A stretch of 64,000 nucleotides of DNA from Diphasiastrum complanatum (Eukaryota; Streptophyta; Lycopodiopsida; Lycopodiales; Lycopodiaceae), in NCBI GenBank assembly GCA_029204225.1, contig MU831842.1:37191-101190 (forward strand). Direction: 5' to 3'. A program made the translations under genes and the position numbers. The notes beneath the pieces were generated by a model. It had not been told where the DNA came from, did not search any database, and saw only the letters and a program-made list of their open reading frames with translations. Shown here in pieces: positions 26,914-38,649 of the stretch (positions are counted from its first letter, which is position 1; every line of letters starts with the position of its first letter).

Positions 26914-27759
26914 ATGATTGAGATGGCAAAATGTTGGCTGGAGAAGACTACATGGAGAAAATCGAGAGGCAATTTCTTCAAGGCAAGGGAGATCTCATTG
27001 GTGAGACTTTTGAGGTTTGTTATGAAATCAAGAGAGGCTAGATTTATTGGGTTTGATACTCATCTTTACCTACTCTACTTCATGTTGGATGGAAAGTTTG
27101 GAATCTATCTTTTGCTTTATAATGGTGGCATTGTTTTCACTAACCTTTGTGGAAATTCAAGATTAAGCATTGATGAGATCTTGCTGGATCTAGATCATAT
27201 GTTTGAGAGGGAGTATTTTCAAAGGTTCAAGCTTGAATATATTCATATCTTTGATGTTCAAGAGGAAGATCAAGAGGTTGATCTCAAAAGGCTTCAACAA
27301 CACAACATGAAAAGTGGCAATTTGGAACTAGTCAAGAGCATCAAAGGAGAGTCAAATGGCAAAGATCTTTTGCATATGTTTTTGCAAGTGTTTGAAAACT
27401 CAAGTAAGGTCAAAGTAACAACAAGGAAGTTTTGTTCAAGTTTACTTTACTTCTTCTATCTCATGTTTGAGCAATTTCATGTGGATGAGTGCAAATTGTC
27501 AAGATATGGTAAAATTAGTTGTAACATTGATTTGCATCATTTTGATGTTGAAGTTGTACTAGCATTCTTGGATGATTTTGCTGATGGAAATGATGCTATT
27601 GGAGGTTCATTATGTCACTCATTCATGGCCAATTCATCAAGTGTTGATGATATCTTGTGGCAAGATGGAGATGGAGGCTCATTCATGGAGTTTTATGGTG
27701 GAGACATATCAAGAAAGGACAAAGATGGAGGAGACAAGCAAGCAAGTGGTCATCACTAA
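26914..27759 (+). CDS. Unrecognised intact 281-codon ORF between LTRs
   Basis: ATG to stop without interruption in a region where almost every other coding relic is broken. The product starts MIEMAKCWLEKTTWRK. It has a hydrophobic stretch (YLLYFMLDGKFGIYLLLYN, about residues 53-71), an acidic central part with IHIFDVQEEDQEVDLKRL, a Cys/Phe/Leu-rich segment, and an Asp/Gly-rich end with DDILWQDGDGGSF and KDKDGGDKQ. I recognise no retroviral, zinc-finger or enzymatic motif. It begins 10 bp after the LTR and ends about 280 bp before a polypurine tract and a second LTR, so it occupies the whole interior of a small LTR unit. It could be a captured host fragment, a strongly diverged gag, or chance in a low-stop composition. 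Confidence 0.4.
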   Translation: MIEMAKCWLEKTTWRKSRGNFFKAREISLVRLLRFVMKSREARFIGFDTHLYLLYFMLDGKFGIYLLLYNGGIVFTNLCGNSRLSIDEILLDLDHMFEREYFQRFKLEYIHIFDVQEEDQEVDLKRLQQHNMKSGNLELVKSIKGESNGKDLLHMFLQVFENSSKVKVTTRKFCSSLLYFFYLMFEQFHVDECKLSRYGKISCNIDLHHFDVEVVLAFLDDFADGNDAIGGSLCHSFMANSSSVDDILWQDGDGGSFMEFYGGDISRKDKDGGDKQASGHH

Positions 27760-28037
27760 CATTTATTGTTTGGTTGCTATTATTTTCCAGAGAGTTCAGA
27801 TTTGGAAGCATGGATGAATCATCTCATTTATATTCTATTTGGTTCTTCATGTTCTAGTACATCTTGATGTGTAAAATATTGATGTAAAAAATAGTGAAAC
27901 ATTCAATGTGGACACTATTCTCTATATCAATTATGGAAGCTACTTTGGAACCTTAGAAAGGAGGTCTATACTTAGGATGGTGATCATTCTAAAGTTGGAT
28001 CAAAGCAGTATGGTTAAAACTATACCAAAACTAGTTG

Positions 28038-28046
28038 AAGAGGGAG
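28038..28046 (+). other. Polypurine tract
   Basis: GAAGAGGGAG directly before TGTGTCATGCC, the apparent start of the 3' LTR. It supports a plus-strand LTR unit spanning 26391-29690. Confidence 0.6.
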
Positions 28047-29690
28047 TGTGTCATGCCCACGACTGGTCTCAGGTAGCGTGTCCATGCTAGGGATCAGTAG
28101 ACCAACAAACTCGTAAGTTAGCTATGACTATAAGGGAATTGGGGCCCTTATGTGTATGAGGTCATAATTAATGGTTGTAGGCCTAAACTCATGATGGTGG
28201 ATTTGTATGGGTCTATCAGTGAGTCATTCGGGAACTGGATGATGTGGCCCAGATAGGCTGCTGAGGTGTCCAGTGAGGTGTTACAATGCACTACTAGTGG
28301 TGCATGGACCTTTGAGGGTATAAGTATACCTAGGGCTCTCACTAGTGTATCGATATAAGATCATTAATGAGGCATGGACTTGTTATAAATAGATGTACAC
28401 ACATGGGAAGAGTATCATTCTCTCTCTCTCTCTCACCTCATTCATGCTTATACATGAGTTTTCTTTGGGTTCATATATCCATTTTTGCATTATAATAGTG
28501 TTGATATTATACAATCTTGTATGTAGAATGCAATTTTATGTCATGTATTGGATCCACATGTGTGAAATACAGTACCTTGCTATTATTGTTGTTAGATTTC
28601 TATTCTCTCCATCCCTTATCTCTTCAGTAATCTAGATCCATTCACCTGTTGTATGTAAATACTTCTAAAGTCGCACAACCTGCAGAAGTACAAGGAAAAT
28701 CAATGACAGTGTTTCCTTCGACTTTCCTGACATCAAAGTGTTGACTTATTGGCTTGCCTGAAGTCTTCAATGATCGTCGAAGGTCACTATTCAAAATGGA
28801 TCTCTTGTAAAAAGCAAGCTCACCATACACGTCAATGACATCTTCTCCAAAGAGCAAGCTCAACATCCATGTCATTGACGTCGAAGTCATCGACATCTTC
28901 TCAAAAGCAAGCTCGACATCGAAGTCTCTGACTTCGTCAACTAAAGCGACTTGTATAATTGGCAACTGTTAACAACAACATGGTGTCTTAATCCCGTTTA
29001 TAAAATACAAACCTTAATTAGAAGTCACTGTAAATGCAAGGCGGTTACACCCCAAAGAGGTGACAATGCCTAAAAATCATTCATTTTTTCTCTCTTTTAT
29101 ATTAGAGTGTTGTTTTAGGAAGAACGCACCTTGGATCTACATTCAGACTTGTACTATCTACGATTATATAATTTCTGTTCCAGCAATCTGAATCGTGTTG
29201 TACTTTGTCCAATGCATTATCATTTAGTTCTGATTCACTGATTCATGCCATGCAGTTAAATTATTCATAGATTAAGATACTCATATGACTAATAATTTGT
29301 GTTGATCATAAGCTAGTTCTTAAACTGATAACGCTTCCGTAAAGTGCATTAATCTGTTGAATGGAGAGAATTTTACAATACTTCCCAATTTTTTGTGGAA
29401 AGTGCAAGTTTTCAAGAAGTTTCAATCAGAAACGTTTGCCAACAGAATCTTTACTAGTAGACATTGTGCACGCATTGAGAATCTTCCACTGGTCGATTTG
29501 CAACAATTGTACGGAAAACAACTTCATTTTATCATATATTTGATGTTTGATCAAGATCTTATTGAGTTTACATCACTTTTGTGTAGTTGATGTTAGATTT
29601 CTACATTGTCAATGTTGCTAGATGTGTCGACATTCATAACCAAAGATTAAGGGGACCTAATTGGATCTTAGTGATTCATATTTCTTCACA
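28047..29690 (+). repeat. Family-X-related LTR interrupted by a 916-bp insertion
   Basis: 28047-28589 and 29506-29690 together resemble a family-X LTR. The first part shares TTCATGCTTATACATGAGTTTTC and GGATCCACATGTGTGAAAT with the copies at 34.7 and 36.8 kb. The second part shares AATTGTACGGAAAACAACT and the terminal CATATTTCTTCACA with 26391-26904. Its first ~330 bp differ from the other copies, so it may be a subfamily or a recombinant. The insertion 28590-29505 splits it. Confidence 0.7.
28590..29505. mobile_element. Solo-LTR-like insertion (916 bp) with 5-bp target duplication
   Basis: Starts TGTTAGATTTC and ends TTTGCAACA, and is flanked by ATTGT at 28585-28589 and 29506-29510. The TG...CA ends and perfect 5-bp duplication are the signature of LTR-element integration, and the length fits a solo LTR. 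No PBS or PPT is inside. At 28780-28940 the phrase GACATCTTCTC.AAAAGCAAGCTC recurs imperfectly, producing a meaningless 107-codon minus-strand ORF. A TTTTATATTAGAG block near 29093 could be its TATA region. Orientation is undetermined. Confidence 0.8.
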
Positions 29691-30480
29691 TTTTCCAGTT
29701 AGCACACCCATGGTTGCCACTACATTGTCAATTTGAACTATTAGGATATTGGCTTGGCTCGTGCAATTTGCTTGGCCTTTGGAACTTCGCACAAATTACT
29801 ATTATGCAATTACCATTTTCTGATATTGTCTCACAATTTTTCGATCCCTTTGTCAAACTATTTTTTCCCATTGCTAGTTGTTCTATTTGTATTGTCTTTT
29901 GTAGGCACTCATGATTCGGAGTTTCTATGGCAGACCGGTTTCTTTGAAAACACTAAACATAGAAAAAGCTTTGCTCAACGCTAATGTCTCTTACAATTCA
30001 CGTAATTGGGCCAATTCTAAGGCCATAAAATATTTTATGGGCCAGTTTCAGGCCGTAAAATTTTTTCTAGCCACATCATGAACATCTGAGACCCCTATCT
30101 ATAGGCAAATAATGTCAATTTTATCATTAATAGCCGAGATTTGCATATCGGTTTCACATAATTGAGAAAATCAATCTATAAAAGTCCGATTTCTATGTAG
30201 AAAATTTGGCTAACACAAAGCGATTTAAACTCATTGGCAAACAAAGAAAAGAAAAGAAAATTCATTAGTAAATAATGAAAGCAAATGAAATTCATAAATC
30301 AGTAACTTACCATAGGATATACACCTTGTCAACCAAAGCATTATAGCCTTGATGGTACCTGATCTTGGACTCATTAGTATACTTTCGCCCATAAACTTCT
30401 TTCTACATAAACATCAATACAATGGTTAAGATTGAACTTAATAAGAAGTAATCAAATAATAACTATACAACTAAACTTAG
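29691..30480. other. No gene recognised
   Basis: Short ORFs only. An AAAGAAAAGAAAAGAAAA run lies near 30244. TAAAATATTTTATGGGCC and TAAAATTTTTTCTAGCC near 30025-30070 form a small imperfect repeat with GGCC..TTTCAGGCCGTAAAA. Confidence 0.5.
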
Positions 30481-30490
30481 AGATTAAAAT

Positions 30491-31118
30491 TTATGAATTG
30501 GGCTTGCATTCCTTGCCACCAAAGCCAATGTGAGATTGGCCCAATAGAGTGAATCTAGATTTTGCCGCATCCTGTTGTTCCTTAAATCGATCTGAATCTG
30601 AATGCTTGGCCTCATGTATCACCTTTGTCCAGTCTTTCTTTGAAGCCCAACTCGACCTTTTCTTACCATTCCTCACATACCTTCTTAATGATTGGCATTT
30701 ATGATGAACGTGTGTCAATTCCATTTCATATCAAATCTAGTTGGTTGTGGAAGTTCACTATATAAAATATCAATTATTCTAATTTTGTCTCTTTGGTCTT
30801 GTTGTTCCCAAACAAGTCATGACCAAAGTACTTAAGAGCAACGTTATGCATCCTACTAATCATGACATTGCCCTTAATGTCTTTTATAATGGAGCCATCA
30901 TTGTTTACATTATAAAGAACATTACAAGATTCCTCTAATGGAAAATCCATCGAAGAAAATGTTATATCATAATCGAACAAAGTTGTTCCATTCTTTGTCT
31001 CTCCTCTAGAGATAGATCATTATAAAATTAGTTTGCAACCCGATTTGAATGAACCTCCTCTTCCACTAGAAGAGGATCTTGGCCTTCTCCTAGACCTACC
31101 ACTATCACTCGAAGACAT
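30491..31118 (-). pseudogene. Possible DNA-transposon protein relic (uncertain)
   Basis: On the minus strand a start at 31118 gives MSSSDSGRSRRRPRSSSSGR, a basic/serine-rich N-terminus of 32 codons. Further on are frames 30980-30774 (FDYDITFSSMDF...) and 30724-30491. The last has RYVRNGKKRSSWASKKDW and FKEQQDAAKSRFTLLGQSH, which recall the basic helical segment of plant En/Spm-type (Ptta) transposase-associated proteins. The resemblance is weak and the frames are separated. The start lies just downstream of the compound microsatellite. Confidence 0.25.
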
Positions 31119-31143
31119 TTTAATCAAAGAAAAGAGATGACAA

Positions 31144-31328
<185 letters not shown>

Positions 31329-31589
31329 GGTTGAAATAGTTTCAATCCAATTGATCTTGATCATCGGTCAAAGTAGTTTCAATCTGACCCTCAACCTGAT
31401 TTAGAATCAATTTGGATTTAGGCTTCTATTTTTAATTTTTTTAAAATTTGTAGTCTGCAGAAATTTCTAAGTATTTATAATTTACAGGTAACACATAAAT
31501 ATTTGATCTTTGAAATTCAATGCTCCCACTTAATGTGGATTCTAAAATACTTGACATTTCATATTCAAAGTATTATTAAATCTGATAGG

Positions 31590-32130
31590 ATTGTTTTTTA
31601 TAATGCTTTTGTGAAGTAGTCTCTTGCCAAAAATTCTATTATGTAGAAAATAAGTCAAACTTCCTTGCTTAGCATCTCTTCTCTTACATAATAATATTTG
31701 ATTCTGATATGCTTGCTTCGAGAGTGAAATCTCAATTTTAGAGATAGTAAAACTATGCTTGATTATCACAATGAATAATAGTAGAGGGTGTGATTGATGT
31801 CTACAAGAAGGTTTCTAAGCTAGATAGCCTCTTTCATAGAATTTGTGAGAACAATATATTTCAATTCAGTTGATGAATTTCGGCTGTTCGGATATTGGGC
31901 CTTTATTGAATAGAAATACAAGGCAAGGGGTAGATTTTCTACTGTCAACCTCTCCTACCCAATCAACATTTGCATATCCTTCAAGAGTATTCAAAGATTG
32001 GCTACCTCATAACATATGCAAAGGTCTTTGGTAGCCTATAGATACTACAAGACCTTCAAAAGATATTTCTAGCATCATATTTGGGTTAGATAGAAATTGG
32101 TTCACTGTACTGATCGAGAATGCTAGATCA
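31590..32130 (-). pseudogene. pol: Ty1/copia RNase H relic
   Basis: The minus strand, across frames, reads the end of copia pol. It contains YAN/DVDWVGEVDSRKSTPCLVF-like text near 31930, a CDN catalytic block near 31760, and a terminal region equivalent to H.RSKHI.IKYYYVRE near 31680. All are broken by stops. It is an old relic with no LTR identified nearby. Confidence 0.65.
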
Positions 32131-32139
32131 AGATGAGTG

Positions 32140-33360
32140 CATACAGGGAGTGTACACAATAGTAGAGTGTAGTCGTTGAAGAGAGCTTCAGGAGAAGAGT
32201 TTTCCGAGAGTTTGGGGTTTATGACAGATAGAAAGCAAAAAGTGAAGCACTAGTGCACAATTTCTAGCATATAGAGCTTGCCAAGCTCAGAACTATGGAT
32301 GGATTCGGAGACAAGAGCTGAATTTTAAAATTAGAAAAATGGAATTTTGAAATTCCGTAAAGAGGTTGTTGATTTGTGTTCGCAGTTGGTGTGCATCCAA
32401 ATGGACATCATTTTAAGAATTGATTGAAGCAGTGGATAGCTTGCACAAGGGCAATCTTGGAGCAGTTGAATTGCCCAGCCAGAGAGCTGTAAACAACCAG
32501 CCAAGATCAATACTGGCGAGGAAAACCCTGGCCTAGGGTTTGGAAACTCAAAAGCGTTGATCTTTCTCTCTAGATTAGCAATTCTGAAGCTGTAAAAGCA
32601 TGTATGGGGCACCCTAGCAAAACAAGCCTGATTGTGGAAGGCCACCGTGGGTTGTGGCAAAGAGAAGATGTTGGATCGGATCTTAGCTGGCTGCCATCGC
32701 TAAAAAATCAGCAGGTGAGAGAAGAGGAGGAGAAGGGAGTCACGCACCCTCACTCGAGAGGGTACTCAGTGCACAAAGACGTGTAGTGGCTGGAGGGCGG
32801 TCCATCATCACGCCAAAAGAGTATCCTCCATCGGATCTTAGGAGAGTTGAATCCACGGTGGAAGCTAGGTGAAATAGGCCATTAGATCGAAATCAGCCAT
32901 GGGATGGGCTTGAAGAGGGTTAGAATGGCCCTAAAGACAATATTTGAAGTAAAAGTTGGGTCTCAAGTTTTTTGAAAGGTGAAGTTTCTTCACACTAAAA
33001 AAATAGTTCACAAACTCAAAGAGCCCTTATTTTCATCTCCTTTAGTCTATTTGGGCCAAATGAAGGGCTATACCCTCCAAACAAAAGGCACTCGGACTGT
33101 ACCTGCAAGTATGGTATCGCAAAATAGAGTGATTGCAGTGGAGAATGCGCTCAGTGGACCTCAAATCTCTTTTGCCCCTTTCAGAGAGTGGGTTGTTAGG
33201 AGTGTGAGGTAAAAAGCATTTCACGTTTGGAAAGTGACTTGGCTTGCGAAACGCCACCTAAGCAACAGGACGCCCTAGTGTGAAATTCTAGTAGGTCATC
33301 AAAATTAGCCATTGTACTCAGAACACTTCTTTTAGCCTACGGTTGCAGTTTTAGGCAATT
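32140..33360. other. No gene recognised; probable LTR/UTR-like sequence
   Basis: Mixed composition with several short ORFs of no recognisable content. It ends directly before a copia gag start and could include that element's 5' LTR, but no primer-binding site of canonical form was found. Confidence 0.4.
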
Positions 33361-33366
33361 TTGGGA

Positions 33367-34396
33367 TGACAAACATGAGAGAGCTCATTTTGAGTGAAAA
33401 TAGCAAATTGGACGGGATTTCTAACTATGCGGTGTGGAAATTCAAAATGTAAAACATACTGATAGAGAAAAAACTATGGGATGTCATCACAGGTGATGAG
33501 AGAAGACTACCAAATGAAGTCGACATTAAAGTGTTCGATAGAAATGTGAGGAGAGCTTATCAGTGAAAGGCCACATCATTATCCACATAAGTGACCATTA
33601 GACATAAACAGTTTGAGACGTCAAATCCATATAGGATTATTCTGAAGTCAAAACTGAACAGTGCCCGAATGAAACAAGGAGAGCACATTCAAACTTATAT
33701 GACCAAAATCAAGACAATGAGAGATGAACTACATTATATTGGTGAGCGCATACGTGATGTTGAGCTAGTGCACAATGCATTGTGCGGCATTGTAGAACCT
33801 TATTAGATGTTTGTAAGTAGGATAGCATCAAGAGAAAGATCCCAAGCTCATAGGAATCTCGATGTAGGAGGAGCAACGACGAGAGATGGTGAAAGTTAGA
33901 CATCAAAATACTGATGATCAAGCACTTGCGACACACCAAAAACAAGGCAAAGACAAGGGGTAGAAGAAATCTAAGTAGCAATTTGCCAAGACTCCTTTGA
34001 GGATGAGAGATCATCTAGCAAGACCAAGAAGAAGAGCAAATGCTTCCATTGCGGCAAAAAGAGCCATTGGAAAAGCGAGTGTCGAAAATTTTTGGCGGAA
34101 TCAGGCAAGGGAAAACCAAAACAAGCAGGTAATCTTGTCGCCGAAGGTGAAATTGAAGACTCTGGCATCTTCATATCAGCATTGTCATCTAATGAAGATG
34201 ATCAAGCGTGGTACATTGACTCGGGAGCCACAAGACACATGACAAGTAATAAAGATTGGTTTAGTAGCTTGAGAGAGTTGGACAATGGAACGTCTATTTC
34301 ACAAGCAAATGGTGATGTGTGCAAGATCAAGGGGATAGGCACCATTTCCATCCAACTACCTGATGGCAAAAGTAGGAGAATCAAGGAGGTACTTTA
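33367..34396 (+). pseudogene. gag-pol: Ty1/copia gag-protease relic
   Basis: From ATG at 33367 the sequence reads KLDG.SNYAVWKFKM, a stop, then IEKKLWDVI (copia gag N-terminus). The capsid helices follow (33591-33806: SARMKQGEHIQTYMTKIKTMRDEL). The CCHC knuckle CFHCGKKSHWKSEC is at 34041-34082. The protease site is WYIDSGATRHMTSN near 34211. The frame reaches IKEVLYV, where an LTR begins at 34397. At least four stops or frameshifts lie between. Gag packages the RNA and protease matures the polyprotein; this copy is dead. Confidence 0.85.
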
Positions 34397-35034
34397 TGTG
34401 AAAGATTCAACTAGTTTGATCATATTTGCTATATTTTCATATTTGGCATATTGAGGCCAACTTTGTTTTTAGACTTAAAGATTGACTTTTCAAAGCTCAT
34501 TAGTCTAAACGTCATTTGAATAAATGCTTTTTGAAAGTGTGGGAAAGTTAGAAGGTGAGTTTGAGTAGATTCAAATTTGAATGTGAATCTAGACCCAAAA
34601 ATAGTAGGGTTAGCATTTTGGAGGGAAAGCCAAGTGGCTAAATAGGGTTTGAAACTGTTATAAAAGAATGTAACTCATGGAGAGAGTGATCTTCTCTCTT
34701 CTCTATCTCATTTCATGCTTATACATGGTTTTCTTGGGCTCTACTATCCATTGGTGCATTATACTTGTGATTGCATGCAATTTTATGTGTAGAATGATCT
34801 ATATTTGTTATTTTTGGATCCACCCGTGTGAGATATAGGAGCTTGCTGGTTTTGTATGGACAAAAATAGTACTTTATCATTTCATTCAAGTTTGATCAAG
34901 TTCTATTAGTGTTTGCATCTCATTTTGTGTGTAGATGCTGATTTTTCTACATTGGTGAGATTGGTAGCGTATTTCTCTTTCTAACCAAAGATCTTTCAAG
35001 TGTATTGGATCTTAATGATCTGAAATCTTTCACA
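34397..35034 (+). repeat. Copia family-X LTR (638 bp) with adjacent PBS
   Basis: Starts TGTGAAAGATTCAAC inside the protease frame and ends AAATCTTTCACA. It has a TATAAAAG box near 34660 followed by a CTTCTCTCTTCTCTATCTC pyrimidine patch, as expected for an LTR promoter. TGGTATTAGATC at 35035-35046 is a primer-binding site, so this is a plus-strand 5' LTR. Confidence 0.85.
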
Positions 35035-35046
35035 TGGTATTAGATC

Positions 35047-35660
35047 TTGTGTTTCAGGTTATGAAGGAGGAAATCAGATCTATCAATGATTTGGTGAAGA
35101 TATCAAGGCTAGAGAATGCTAGAGGGGCTCTACACCAAAATTGAGTTTTTTGCTTTTGTAGATTGGATATTTTGTAGATCGGATATTTTGTAGATCAAAA
35201 CCCTATATAAGTTTTCAAACTTGATCAATTTCGATTTTTGATTTCACATACTAGATTTGGCTGATTTTTGGATCATTGGATCAGCCTTAGTGGTGGCTAA
35301 TAGATTGCATATCAAATTTTCAGCATTTTCATGTAGATTTGGAATAGTTAATTTTTTATGATTTTGTCAAAACCCTAATTTTGATTGGATCTCTAGATAG
35401 TGAGGTTGCTGGACTTCATTTGAGTGTGTTTTGATCTTAGTAAGTGGCAAAAGTCATTAGATTGAGGATAGATCATGTGTTGATTTGCTTGGTATAAGTG
35501 CTAGAAGAGAATTTTGAGATAGTTTTAAACTTTTGTGATTTCTTTTGAAAGCATTTGTTGTTGTTCAAAGGAGTGCTTTGTGCATTGAAACAGGTTGAAA
35601 AAGAAGATCAGGTCATTGCTACATGGCAACCTCAATTGGAGTCATTTTGGAAGCCAATAT
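35047..35660 (+). other. Leader downstream of the family-X LTR
   Basis: About 600 bp of non-coding sequence after the primer-binding site. GTAGATCGGATATTTTGTAGATC near 35158-35195 is a short tandem duplication. It ends where a minus-strand integrase relic begins. Confidence 0.5.
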
Positions 35661-35663
35661 AGC

Positions 35664-36660
35664 TTACCTCAAGTAACTATTTATTATGAAAAGTGAGGAT
35701 AAACTCACTTCTTGAGATGAATGATGTTTTGGATATTGTTGTAGGTTTGGAGGAGAGACCAGCAATACAACAAGATTAAGTGAGGTCTGACAAGAGGGTA
35801 TATCCAAAAGTTTTAAGAAAGTTGACGCTCGACCTCCTCTTGAATAGCATCTCAAAAGGTCTTCTTCCATCCAATATAGCGCTCAACCACCTATTGCATA
35901 GAAAGTTAGCACACAACAAAGCTTGATCCCAAAATGGTTTTGGAAGATTAGCACCTAACCTCATGGCTTTGGCACTTTCACATAAAGTTTTATTCTTCCT
36001 CTTGGCCACTCCATTTTGTTGTGGTGTCCTTAGAGTTGTACTCCCTCTTGATCCCATGCTCATTACAAAAAGCCTTAAACTTGGTAGATATGTACTCTCC
36101 ATCATTGTCACTCTAGGAAGCATTTGATCTTTGTAGAAAATTTGTTCTCCCTTGCATTCTTGAACTTAACATAGACATCATACACTTCATCTTTGCTCTT
36201 TAGTAAATAGATCCAACAAAATCTACTAAAATCATCAATGAAAGTAACATACATCTTAGCTAGACTTATGCTAATTGTAGTAATTCCATGAATATCGAAT
36301 GTACAACTTGAAAAGGCTTTGTAGATCTAGATGTAGATCTAGTATAAGGTATTCTATGTGACTTTGACAAAGCACAAGACTCACAAACATGATTGATGCT
36401 AGTTAAGGTTCTCGGTAGACCAATCACAACTTGCTTCTTAGCCATTACCTCCAATGACTTGAAGTTCAGCCTTTTATGCCAAACCTCTTGAATATGTATT
36501 TGCTCACTTGCAACACATCCAACTTGGTTAGCAATAACACAAGCATCTAGTTTGAACAATGTCCCTTGCCTTTTACCTTTTGCAATCAAGACATCCTTCC
36601 TTTTGATCATGCAAGCATCTCCACATTTACCTTGGTAATGGAAGGTATGAACAAAACATC
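35664..36660 (-). pseudogene. pol: Ty1/copia integrase relic
   Basis: Minus strand. The start near 36650 reads DVLFIPSITK, followed by DACMIKRKDVLIAKGKRQG. The pre-integrase zinc-binding region is at 36610-36350 (VWHKRLNF, then CESCALSKSHRIPY). The catalytic core is at 36120-35776 with the diagnostic TPQQNGVAKRKNKTLCE and LPKPFWDQALLCANFLCNR. The first catalytic Asp block and the segment between the two ORFs are broken. It lies opposite to the neighbouring plus-strand gag-protease relic. Confidence 0.88.
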
Positions 36661-36669
36661 CTACAAATG

Positions 36670-37200
36670 AACATTCCTATTTGTAGAACATATGATATGA
36701 TGAAGTTGTTGTGCATAAAAAAATAGTAAGCTACTGGATTTCACACGTGTGGATCCGAAAATAACATAAAATAAGCATTCTACACACAAGATTGCAAGAT
36801 ATTACAAATATAGTGCACCAATGGATAGATGAACCCAAGAGAACTCATGTATAAGCATGAAGTGAGATAAGAGAGAGAGAATGTGTCTCTTCCCATGAGT
36901 GTATTACCATATATAGCAGATCCATGACTCATTGATGAGTTTGGCTTCCCTTCATAACAAAAATCCTAGCATTAGTGTGGACTAGATTCAAATTTCTCCA
37001 CATTCAAACTTGAATCTCTAAAACTCGTGTACTACACTTTCCCACACTTTCAAAATGTGTTTATTCAAATGCTTTTAGACTAATATAACTTTGAAAAGTC
37101 AAACTCTAAGTCTAATATGAAAATTAGCCTCAATTGCAAATATACAAATACGACCAAACTAGCAAAACTAGTTGAAATTTCTCACATTTAATATAAGTGT
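36670..37200 (-). repeat. Copia family-X LTR, minus orientation
   Basis: The reverse complement matches 34397-34850: TGTGAGAAATTTCAACTAG start, TTGAAAGTGTGGGAAAG, TATATATGG TATA region, TTCTCTCTCTCTTATCTC patch, GGATCCACACGTGTGAAAT. The 3' third is diverged or truncated before the integrase relic. Confidence 0.82.
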
Positions 37201-37448
37201 TTTTCATGAAGGTGATGCTACTAACTTGTAAGGAGTGAAACCCATATGGAAAAATTTATCGAGTAGTGTATTTAACAAACCTAAGTTTGTACTCCAGGCC
37301 AAAGATTAACGATTGAAAATTAGTTTTATCTCTGAGTACTTTTTTGATATGTAAATCAAACTAAGGATAATAATTTTTCTTGGTAAATATTGAAAGTTAA
37401 AGAAACGGTTCATGATTTTCTTTGTTGTTTTGAGGACAGAACCAGTTC
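37201..37448 (+). mobile_element. Gypsy 3' interior remnant
   Basis: Short coding-like remnant (VFHEGDAT) comparable with the region after the integrase C-terminus at 15370-15400. It leads into the polypurine tract. Confidence 0.5.
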
Positions 37449-37461
37449 AAGGGGGGAAGAA
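37449..37461 (+). other. Polypurine tract, gypsy copy 2
   Basis: AAGGGGGGAAGAA abuts the LTR start TGTTACGTCC at 37462. Confidence 0.88.
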
Positions 37462-37953
37462 TGTTACGTCCACGTCCTGTATATAGGATTCGGTATAGTC
37501 CTGGACTTGGATACATGGTACTCCAATACTCGAGTTTATTGGTTATGTCTCGTTATTCCGAACTAGGCCAGAAATGTAATTAAAACCCTTGTGAGGACCC
37601 AGTCACACATATTGTGACTTGTGGAGCTATTGCATGGGTTAGGACGACTATTGGCATGGTGTAGAGTATCAATAGTAATGAACTGCATGTATGAGAATGT
37701 TGTATAGTTGCATGGACACATGCACATGTAAGACAAGGGCTATTTCCTCTTGGTGAAACTTGCCCTACTCCCATTCTCGTCGTGAGTTTTCAATTCCAGA
37801 TTACTGTATATACACCTGCATTTGATTCCCTAGCACGGGCGACATGCTATTGGAGATTGATCATTAGCATCTGCATGGTTGGGTGGTTTGGCTCCACTGT
37901 CAGTCCTTTGTGTGTGTCTTGTAAGCAAGATCTTGGAGGTGCTTCTCTTTACA
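37462..37953 (+). repeat. Gypsy-family 3' LTR (492 bp)
   Basis: Begins TGTTACGTCCACGTC and ends GCTTCTCTTTACA. It is homologous to 61746-62263 over its full length. The polypurine tract on its left identifies it as a 3' LTR on the plus strand. No leader follows it, so this is a true element end. Confidence 0.88.
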
Positions 37954-38460
37954 TTCAGCCACATAGGTTTACTGCTGAATGATATTACTTTTGATGATAT
38001 TATTGTTAATGCTTTCTAGCAATGTATTCGAGTCATTACCTTTGGAACATTTGGTTAGATAGAAATTGTAGGGAATTTGGAAATGGTGATTTTGTCATCT
38101 CCCCCCTACTCCTTTTTAAAGAGGAGGATAAACTTATGCTTCTATAAATTATGTTTTTCTATGTATCTTTTGTAAAAAGTTTCTAATCTAAGGTCTACAT
38201 CCTCAAGAGAAAATAAAAAAGTATAAGAGCTATCATTGACCTTTTTTTACAACCATCTAAGTGTGTGGTGTCCTTACTATGTAGAGAATCATACATTCAA
38301 TGTATGTCCATTGATAAGGCAACATTTGGAATGCTCAAATGCATTTTCCAACTATGCAACATGAAAAATACAATGCATCATAATGCATGATCAATCTAAA
38401 AAACCGGAGAACACAAGATTATTAGCATAATGTTGCACAAAAATCTAATATTGGTGGCCA
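37954..38460. other. No gene recognised
   Basis: AT-rich flank of the gypsy LTR. A CTCCCCCCTACTCCTTTTTAAAG block lies at 38100-38122. No ORF of note. Confidence 0.5.
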
Positions 38461-38464
38461 ATGC

Positions 38465-38649
38465 CAATTGTCACAAGCACAACACCAAGGCTACCTATAA
38501 TTTGTGCATCATCTACACAATAAACACAAGCAACGGAATGGTCATACTTCCTCCAACATCACCAATTCAATTGTCACAAGCACAACACCAAGGCTACCTA
38601 TAATTTGTGCATCACCTACACAATAAACACAAGCAATGGAATGGTCACC
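38465..38649. repeat. 103-bp tandem duplication
   Basis: The unit starting CAATTGTCACAAGCACAACA occurs at 38465 and 38568. The first ~80 bp are nearly identical, with two substitutions. A recent local duplication. Confidence 0.95.

Noticed and set aside
28642-28965. 107-codon minus-strand ORF
   Set aside because: It lies inside the 916-bp LTR-like insertion and derives from an internal short repeat. No family resemblance.
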